Below are positions 7,214-10,782 of a stretch of 10,782 nt of DNA, piece by piece. The notes beneath the pieces were generated by a model. The model was not told the DNA's origin. It searched no databases and worked only from the letters and a program-made list of their open reading frames with translations. Position 1 is the stretch's first letter. Each line of letters opens with the position of its first letter. Source of the DNA: JACQAI01 sp035507915 (GTDB lineage Bacteria > Pseudomonadota > Alphaproteobacteria > Elsterales > Elsteraceae); contig DATJNS010000569.1 of the NCBI GenBank assembly GCA_035507915.1, positions 1 through 10,782 on the forward strand, in the 5' to 3' direction. The position numbers were made by a program, and so were the translations under genes.

Positions 7214-8833
7214 ATGGCGACGCAAGACATCCTCGACGCCGACTTCGTGGTGATCGGTGCCGGCTCGGCGGGCTGCGCCGTCGCGGCGCGCCTGACGGAA
7301 GATCCGGCGACGCGCGTGGTGCTGCTCGAGGCGGGCGGCGAGGACACCAACCGCTGGATCCACATCCCGCTCGGCTTCGGCAAGACCTTCGCCGATCCGT
7401 CGGTCAACTGGTGCTTCGAGACCGAGCCCGACGCGGGCGCGGCGGGCCGGCGCATCTTTTGGCCGCGCGGCAAGGTGCTGGGCGGCTCGTCGTCGATCAA
7501 CGGCATGGTCTACATCCGCGGCCAAGCCGAGGATTTCGACTACTGGCGCCAGCTCGGCTGCACCGGCTGGTCGTTCCAGGACGTGCTGCCGCTGTTCAAA
7601 CGCGCCGAGGACCAGACGCGCGGCGGCGACGACTTCCACGCCACCGGCGGGCCGCTGGCCGTGTCGGACGTGCCCGACCACCATCCGATGTGCGAGGCCT
7701 TCATCGAGGCCGCGATGGCGCTCGGCCTGCCGCGCAACGACGACTTCAACGGCGCCACGCAGGAGGGCGTCGGCTACCACCAGACGACGACGCGCAACGG
7801 CAAGCGCTGCTCGACCGCGGTCGGCTATCTGAAGCCGGCGCTCGCCCGGCCCAACCTGCAGGTGATCACGCGGGCGCTGACCGAGCGGATCGTCGTCGAG
7901 GGCGGCCGCGCGACCGGCGTCGCGTTCCGCCACAACGGCCAGCTCCGCACGGCGCGCGCGGCGCGCGAGGTCATCCTCAGCGCCGGCGCGATCGGCTCGC
8001 CGCAGATCCTGATGCTGTCGGGCATCGGGCCGCGCGAGCAGCTCGCCCAGCACGGCATCGCCGTCGTGCAGGACATCGCCGGCGTCGGCAAGAGCCTGCA
8101 GGACCACTACTCGGCGCCCATCAAGCTCAAGTCGCGCGTGCCCATCACGGTCAACGACGTGATGCTGAGCAATATCAAGAAGGTCAAGGCCGGGCTCGAG
8201 TACTACATGTTCAGGCGCGGGCCCCTGACCGTGCCGACCGCGCCGGCGGCCTTGTTCGCGCGCACGCGGCCCGGGCTCGCCTCGCCCGACGTCAAGTGCT
8301 CGTTCTCGCCATTCAGCGCCGATCGCCCGCAGGACGGCCTGCACCCGTGGTCGGGCTTTACCCTGATCGCCTACCAGCTGCGCCCCGAGTCGGTCGGCGA
8401 GATCAAGCTCAAGAGCGACAACCCGGCCGACGCGCCGGCGATGTACCCCAACTACCTGGCGACCGACACCGACCAGCGCTGCATCGTCGACGGCCTCAAG
8501 CTGTGCCGGCAAATCCTGGCGGACGCGCGCATGGCGGCCTTCGTGGAGTCGGAGTACCTGCCGGGGCCGGCCGTCCAGAGCGACGCCGACCTGCTCGCCT
8601 TCGCGCGCCAGAACGGCGGCACGGTGTTCCACCCGACCAGCACCTGCAAGATGGGGGTCGACGCGCTCGCCGTGGTCGATCCCGAGCTCCGGGTGCGCGG
8701 CGTCGCCGGGCTCCGGGTCGCCGACGCCTCGATCATGCCGACCGTGGTCTCGGGCAACACCAACGCCGCCTCGATCATGATCGGCGAGAAGGCGGCGGAC
8801 CTCGTGCGCGCGGCGAAACGGCTCGCCGCTTGA
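7214..8833 (+). CDS. GMC family FAD-dependent oxidoreductase (choline/alcohol dehydrogenase type)
   Basis: The 539-residue flavoprotein oxidises an alcohol with FAD. The Rossmann motif VIGAGSAG (GxGxxG, residues 15-20) is followed by LLEAGGED. GMC signature 1 is PRGKVLGGSSSINGMVYIRG (84-103) and signature 2 begins GAIGSPQILMLSGIGP at 258. The catalytic pair is H473 in VFHPTSTCKMG and N517 in SGNTNAAS. This is a His/Asn pair with the same 44-residue spacing as H466/N510 of choline oxidase. The family includes choline dehydrogenase (BetA), alkanol and PEG dehydrogenases. No betaine aldehyde dehydrogenase neighbours it, so betA is not claimed. It begins 4 bp after the LLM stop with only a weak ribosome binding site, so translational coupling is likely. 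Its stop codon lies inside a 20-bp direct repeat. Confidence 0.92.
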   Translation: MATQDILDADFVVIGAGSAGCAVAARLTEDPATRVVLLEAGGEDTNRWIHIPLGFGKTFADPSVNWCFETEPDAGAAGRRIFWPRGKVLGGSSSINGMVYIRGQAEDFDYWRQLGCTGWSFQDVLPLFKRAEDQTRGGDDFHATGGPLAVSDVPDHHPMCEAFIEAAMALGLPRNDDFNGATQEGVGYHQTTTRNGKRCSTAVGYLKPALARPNLQVITRALTERIVVEGGRATGVAFRHNGQLRTARAAREVILSAGAIGSPQILMLSGIGPREQLAQHGIAVVQDIAGVGKSLQDHYSAPIKLKSRVPITVNDVMLSNIKKVKAGLEYYMFRRGPLTVPTAPAALFARTRPGLASPDVKCSFSPFSADRPQDGLHPWSGFTLIAYQLRPESVGEIKLKSDNPADAPAMYPNYLATDTDQRCIVDGLKLCRQILADARMAAFVESEYLPGPAVQSDADLLAFARQNGGTVFHPTSTCKMGVDALAVVDPELRVRGVAGLRVADASIMPTVVSGNTNAASIMIGEKAADLVRAAKRLAA

Positions 8834-8846
8834 GGCCCCGACGCTT
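8827..8846 (+). repeat. 20-bp direct repeat, left copy
   Basis: CGCTTGAGGCCCCGACGCTT occurs here and again at 9630-9649, exact over 20 bp and diverging immediately on both sides. This copy contains the stop codon of the GMC gene (8831-8833) and two bases of the vapC stop codon. Confidence 0.85.
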
Positions 8847-9255
8847 ACGTCGCCGATTTCCATAGCTTGAGCGCGCTATGAGCCGCGATGCGGCGAAAAT
8901 CGCCATCCGTCGAGAGCATGGTCAGATCGTGGCGCACACAAAGTTCTGCCAGAAGCGCATCGATGGTGCCGATCTGCACGCCGGCGCGCCGACATCGATT
9001 GCGCAATTCGGCCGCGTCAACATGGTCCTGCCGGTCCGGGACGACGAGCGGCAGGGCGGAGAAACGATCGAGTATCTGCGCCCGCGCCCGAGGCCCCGCG
9101 AAACCCTGCAGCAGCTCCTGCAAGACCAATCCGGTCGTCAGGACGATATCCTCGCCCTCCAGGGCGCGCCGCAACGCGCCGATTTCGGGCGCCTCAGACG
9201 TGCGATCCCGGCGGAGCGCCAGCGACCATACGCTCGTGTCGACGAACAGGCTCAA
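8845..9255 (-). CDS. vapC: VapC-type PIN-domain ribonuclease toxin
   Basis: The 136-residue product is a PIN-domain toxin, a Mg2+-dependent endoribonuclease that blocks translation when freed from its antitoxin. FVDTSVWSLAL gives D6. E47 lies in GLVLQELLQG, D99 in IGTIDALLAE and D117/D119 in LSTDGDF, which together make the acidic PIN active site. It appears intact. The start codon is TTG (9255-9253), overlapping the TGA of vapB as TTGA, so it is probably made by translational coupling. It converges on the GMC gene with 11 bp between stops. Regional G+C is visibly lower than that of the flanking metabolic genes (about 62% in a sampled 60-base stretch against 73% in the GMC gene), which suggests acquisition. 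Confidence 0.9.
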   Translation of the reverse strand: MSLFVDTSVWSLALRRDRTSEAPEIGALRRALEGEDIVLTTGLVLQELLQGFAGPRARAQILDRFSALPLVVPDRQDHVDAAELRNRCRRAGVQIGTIDALLAELCVRHDLTMLSTDGDFRRIAAHSALKLWKSAT

Positions 9256-9452
9256 TCGCGGCTACGCGCCCGCTTGTAGTCGAAGCCGGGGTCCCATTCC
9301 AATTTGCCCATGAGCTCGAGCATGCGCCTCTGCCTGCGCCGCGCGACGAACTCCTCGAGCGCCTTGGTGACCGCAGCCTTCTTGGTGCGCTCGCCGCTCA
9401 GCGCAAGCGCTTGCTCGATGAGGGCCGGATCGATCGCCAGGTTGGTCGCCAT
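9252..9452 (-). CDS. vapB: VapB-type antitoxin
   Basis: The 66-residue protein fits the VapB antitoxin family (the group once called DUF2191). MATNLAIDPALIEQALAL gives the N-terminal DNA-binding strand and first helix of a ribbon-helix-helix-like fold. ERTKKAAVTKALEEFVARR is the following helix, and RMLELMGKLEWDPGFD is the usual toxin-wrapping tail. The ATG at 9452-9450 is chosen because a GGAG lies 8 nt upstream. A longer frame to 9578 would run through the promoter and operator and has no family similarity. The gene overlaps vapC by 4 nt. It should bind the operator at its own start, alone and better with VapC. Confidence 0.9.
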   Translation of the reverse strand: MATNLAIDPALIEQALALSGERTKKAAVTKALEEFVARRRQRRMLELMGKLEWDPGFDYKRARSRD

Positions 9453-9484
9453 GTGTGAGTCTCCACACATGAGTTTACACATGG
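9450..9484 (-). promoter_or_regulatory. Autoregulatory operator of vapBC overlapping the start codon
   Basis: CATGTGTG (9450-9457) and CACACATG (9464-9471) are perfect inverted arms with a 6-nt spacer. A third half-site, ACACATGG, follows at 9477-9484, a direct repeat of the second arm with a 13-nt offset. The first arm includes the vapB ATG and the spacer holds most of the Shine-Dalgarno. The -10 box lies between the second and third half-sites. Bound VapB or VapBC would block both RNA polymerase and ribosome access. Confidence 0.65.
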
Positions 9485-9500
9485 GGTCGCGGGGCGGCAA
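9472..9500 (-). promoter_or_regulatory. vapBC promoter (sigma70-like)
   Basis: On the minus strand TTGCCG (9500-9495) is followed after exactly 17 bp by TAAACT (9477-9472). Each box matches its consensus at four of six positions. The predicted start near 9465 would give a leader of about 13 nt with GGAG, consistent with the chosen vapB start. Confidence 0.55.
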
Positions 9501-9772
9501 CACCCTGCATGGTCCACGCTCCTGGATGGCGACACGATCGGGGAAAGGGTTGTTCGTTTTGAGAGCGCCACCGAGCAAGGGCGGGATTCCACCGACATTT
9601 GCAAGCGGTCGTGGAATTTCCGTCTGCCCGCGCTTGAGGCCCCGACGCTTCTCCCTCGACCATCGAAACCGGCCGGACTAGGCTGCGGATGTCCGTTTTG
9701 TAACGCGCTGCCCGCATCATGGCCCCCGTCGGGGGTGCCGGGCTGCCCACTCTCGCGAAATCAGGAGCAAGC
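9501..9772. other. Non-coding gap between vapB and the medium-subunit gene
   Basis: The non-coding stretch before the medium-subunit gene totals about 320 bp including the vapBC control elements. It contains the right copy of the 20-bp repeat and the presumed promoter of the following operon between 9650 and 9760, for which I see no convincing boxes. A small hairpin CCCCC-GTC-GGGGG lies at 9723-9735. Open frames crossing it on either strand have no recognisable domain and overlap the vapBC control elements. Confidence 0.5.
9630..9649 (+). repeat. 20-bp direct repeat, right copy
   Basis: This is an exact second copy of the sequence at 8827-8846. The two are 803 bp apart and enclose vapBC. No extended similarity to the end of the GMC gene is seen upstream of this copy. 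Confidence 0.85.
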
Positions 9773-10642
9773 ATGCCAGCACTCAATTACGTTGCGCCGA
9801 AGACCGTGCCGGAAGCCGTCAGCGCCTTGGCCGGCGCCTCCGGCGTCGCGAAGATCCTGTCCGGTGGCACCGATCTCTTGGTTCAGCTGCGGTCCGGCCG
9901 GATCAAGCCCGACCTGATCGTCGACACCAAGCGGATCCCCGGCATGATGGGCATCAAGGAGTCGGGCGGCGCGTTCACCATCGGCGCGGCGACGCCATGC
10001 GCCGTCCTGGGCGACCACAAGGCGCTCGAGGCCGCGTGGCCGGGCGTCGTCGAGGGCGCCTGCTTGATCGGCTCGACCCAGATCCAGGGCCGCGCGACGC
10101 TTGCCGGAAATTTGTGCAATGCCTCGCCGGCCGCCGACAGCGTGCCATGCATGATCGCCGCGGGCGCCACCTGCGTGATCGCCGGGCCGAACGGCCAGCG
10201 CGAGGTGCCGGTCGAGGCCATCGCGACCGGTCCGGGCCGCACCTCGCTCGGCAAGGGCGAGTTCCTGATCGAGTTCCGCCTGCCCAAGCGTCCGCCGCAC
10301 GCGTCCGACGCCTATCTGCGCTTCATTCCGCGCACCGAGATGGACATCGCGGTGGTCGGCGCCGGCGTCAACGTGACGCTCGACGGCAAGGGCATGTGCA
10401 CCGCGGCGCGCGTCGTGCTGGGCGCCATCGCGCCGACCGCCGTGATCGTGCCGGACGCCGCTGCGGCGCTGGTCGGCCACAAGCTCGACGACGCCACCCT
10501 GGCCAAGCTCGACGCCGCCTGCCGCGCCGCCTGCAAGCCGATCGACGACAAGCGCGGCACCATCGAATACCGGATCAAGGTCGCTGGCGTGCTGGCGCGC
10601 CGCGCGGCCGCCATCGCCTTCGAACGCGCGGGAGCCCGCTGA
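9773..10642 (+). CDS. FAD-binding medium subunit of a molybdenum hydroxylase (CoxM-like)
   Basis: The 289-residue product is the flavin subunit that takes electrons from the [2Fe-2S] subunit and passes them to an acceptor. Near the N-terminus ILSGGTDLLVQLRSG (residues 28-42) is the first FAD pyrophosphate-binding loop. The second is GRATLAGNLCNASPAAD (G112-N113 in the GN motif, ending at D122). A C-terminal CO dehydrogenase flavoprotein domain covers about 180-285. CoxM is about 288 residues, so the length is normal. AGGAG at 9763-9767 with 5-nt spacing supports the ATG at 9773 rather than an upstream in-frame start at 9719. Its stop overlaps the next start by 1 nt (TGATG), so the two are one operon. 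An M-then-S order suggests a large subunit just beyond the right edge. Confidence 0.9.
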   Translation: MPALNYVAPKTVPEAVSALAGASGVAKILSGGTDLLVQLRSGRIKPDLIVDTKRIPGMMGIKESGGAFTIGAATPCAVLGDHKALEAAWPGVVEGACLIGSTQIQGRATLAGNLCNASPAADSVPCMIAAGATCVIAGPNGQREVPVEAIATGPGRTSLGKGEFLIEFRLPKRPPHASDAYLRFIPRTEMDIAVVGAGVNVTLDGKGMCTAARVVLGAIAPTAVIVPDAAAALVGHKLDDATLAKLDAACRAACKPIDDKRGTIEYRIKVAGVLARRAAAIAFERAGAR

Positions 10643-10782
10643 TGAGCAAGCATCACATCACCACGACGATCAACGGCGAGGCGACCGAGTTCCTGGCCGA
10701 GCCGCAGCAGACCCTGCTCGACGTGCTGCGCGACAACCTCAACCTGACCGGCAGCAAGGAAGGCTGCAGCTCGGGCGACTGC
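10642..10782 (+). CDS. [2Fe-2S] small subunit of a molybdenum hydroxylase (CoxS-like), truncated by window edge
   Basis: The 47 codons present read as the ferredoxin-like N-terminal domain of a xanthine dehydrogenase/CO dehydrogenase small subunit. ITTTINGE leads to LLDVLRDNLNLTGSKEGCSS and GDC. C42 and C47 are the first two ligands of the plant-type cluster (C-x4-C), and the window stops exactly at the second. The rest, including the helical domain with the second cluster, is outside. It is translationally coupled to the medium subunit through TGATG. Confidence 0.88.
   Translation, partial: MSKHHITTTINGEATEFLAEPQQTLLDVLRDNLNLTGSKEGCSSGDC

Larger units (their letters stand above)
8847..9629. 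mobile_element. Putative vapBC insertion cassette between direct repeats
   Basis: The 783 bp between the exact 20-bp direct repeats hold essentially only vapC, vapB, their promoter and about 130 bp of leader-side sequence. G+C is lower than in the neighbours. No transposase, integrase or terminal inverted repeat is seen, so the mechanism is unknown. The boundary definition is inference from the repeat. Confidence 0.4.

Noticed and set aside
8839..8852. CGACG-CTTA-CGTCG hairpin between the convergent GMC and vapC genes as a terminator
   Set aside because: Five-bp stem without T-tract on either strand; too weak to call.
7145..8863. 572-codon minus-strand frame opposite the GMC gene
   Set aside because: Shadow of a well-supported GMC gene; composition is Arg/Ala/Gly/His-rich without a recognisable fold.
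9304..9681. Plus-strand open frame of 125 codons across vapB and the gap
   Set aside because: Antisense to vapB and its control region; no ribosome binding site or domain was recognised.

Overview
The window is about 70% G+C with strongly GC-biased third codon positions and dense, mostly plus-strand genes. The gene families and the palindromic intergenic repeats point to a proteobacterium, most likely an alphaproteobacterium. That assignment is inferred from composition and gene content only; there is no rRNA or other taxonomic marker here.

Left part (1-3436). The N-terminal half-domain of an Lrp/AsnC regulator runs off the left edge on the minus strand. It diverges from a 798-residue homodimeric AceE-type 2-oxoacid dehydrogenase E1 (often annotated simply as transketolase). 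A regulator beside an E1 recalls the mdeR/mdeB arrangement of methionine/2-oxobutyrate catabolism, so local, amino-acid-responsive control is plausible. Next is a small stress-type protein: a DUF2383 (PA2169-like) helical bundle followed by one C-terminal membrane anchor, preceded by a possible EcfG-type promoter.

Middle part (3437-8833). After a palindromic repeat comes an orphan molybdenum hydroxylase large subunit of the form II CO-dehydrogenase-like class (loop YRGAGR). Its start looks leaderless. A second palindromic repeat that may act as a terminator follows, then a probable two-gene operon: a luciferase-like (LLM) flavin monooxygenase and a GMC-family FAD alcohol/choline-type dehydrogenase, 4 bp apart. 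Together these look like an oxidative catabolic set with an unknown substrate.

Right part (8834-10782). A minus-strand vapBC toxin-antitoxin module with lower G+C lies between two exact 20-bp direct repeats (8827-8846 and 9630-9649). The left copy spans the stop codon of the GMC gene, so this looks like a small inserted cassette. The antitoxin promoter, operator and start codon are interlocked. Beyond it a new operon begins: the FAD-binding medium subunit of a molybdenum hydroxylase, and the start of its [2Fe-2S] small subunit, cut by the right edge.

I see no clear wholly novel system. The most unusual structure is the repeat-bounded vapBC cassette, followed by the orphan form II large subunit associated with LLM and GMC oxidoreductases.
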